Source: an uncultured Desulfobulbaceae bacterium (GTDB lineage Bacteria; Desulfobacterota; Desulfobulbia; Desulfobulbales; BM004). Taken from it: 5,856 bases of DNA. The notes under the pieces are model-generated. The model saw only the letters and a program-made list of their open reading frames with translations. It did no database searches and was not told the origin of the DNA. Location: contig CAMYJP010000137.1 of the NCBI GenBank assembly GCA_947258675.1, positions 1 through 5,856 on the forward strand, read 5' to 3'. Positions 5,793-5,856 of this stretch are shown here, piece after piece. The first letter of the stretch is position 1; each line of letters begins with the position of its first letter. The position numbers and the translations under genes were made by a program.

Positions 5793-5856
5793 CTGGAGCT
5801 TTATGCAATAGCACTAGTATGCAACACCCTTTAAGTAAAACATAATAACGTTTTTT

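Noticed and set aside
1..5856. CRISPR array, tRNA, rRNA or insertion sequence
   Set aside because: No regularly spaced repeats, cloverleaf, ribosomal RNA sequence, transposase or terminal inverted repeat pair with target duplication was seen.

Overview
The window looks like Gram-negative, probably proteobacterial or Desulfobacterota, chromosomal DNA. The basis is a very large hybrid histidine kinase with MASE1 and CHASE input domains, and the style of its free Hpt partner. No rRNA, tRNA or universal marker is present, so the taxonomic guess is weak. All genes called with any confidence lie on the minus strand, so the window reads biologically from right to left.

Right part (5345-5856): about 510 bases without a convincing gene, upstream of the kinase. 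Near its right end is a strong plus-strand sigma70-type promoter (TTGACA, 16 nt, TATAAA). It overlaps a perfect 13-bp inverted repeat with a 4-nt centre, but no open reading frame follows within the window.

Centre (1397-5344): a two-gene signalling unit. The first gene is a 1198-residue membrane hybrid kinase: MASE1, periplasmic CHASE, PAS, HisKA, HATPase and two receiver domains. The second, 30 bases downstream, is a free Hpt protein with a strong Shine-Dalgarno. Together they make a multistep phosphorelay (His692, receiver Asp, Hpt His50). No DNA-binding output protein is encoded in the window. The PAS domain carries a histidine and an arginine at the same 20-residue spacing as the haem-binding His and the distal Arg of FixL, so haem-based gas sensing is possible.

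Left part (1-1280): three small genes in one orientation, encoding a UPF0158-family protein, an unrecognised 113-residue protein and an unrecognised 64-residue acidic protein. A GTTA-type site precedes each gene. An imperfect hairpin follows each gene. The spacing resembles integron gene cassettes with attC sites, giving inferred cassettes of about 518 and 430 bp. No integrase is visible, so this would be the edge of an array or a cassette cluster lacking an integrase. The interpretation is plausible but unproven.

Two AT-rich inverted repeats with the same 8-bp arms (TTAATTAT / ATAATTAA) flank the kinase-Hpt pair, one on each side.
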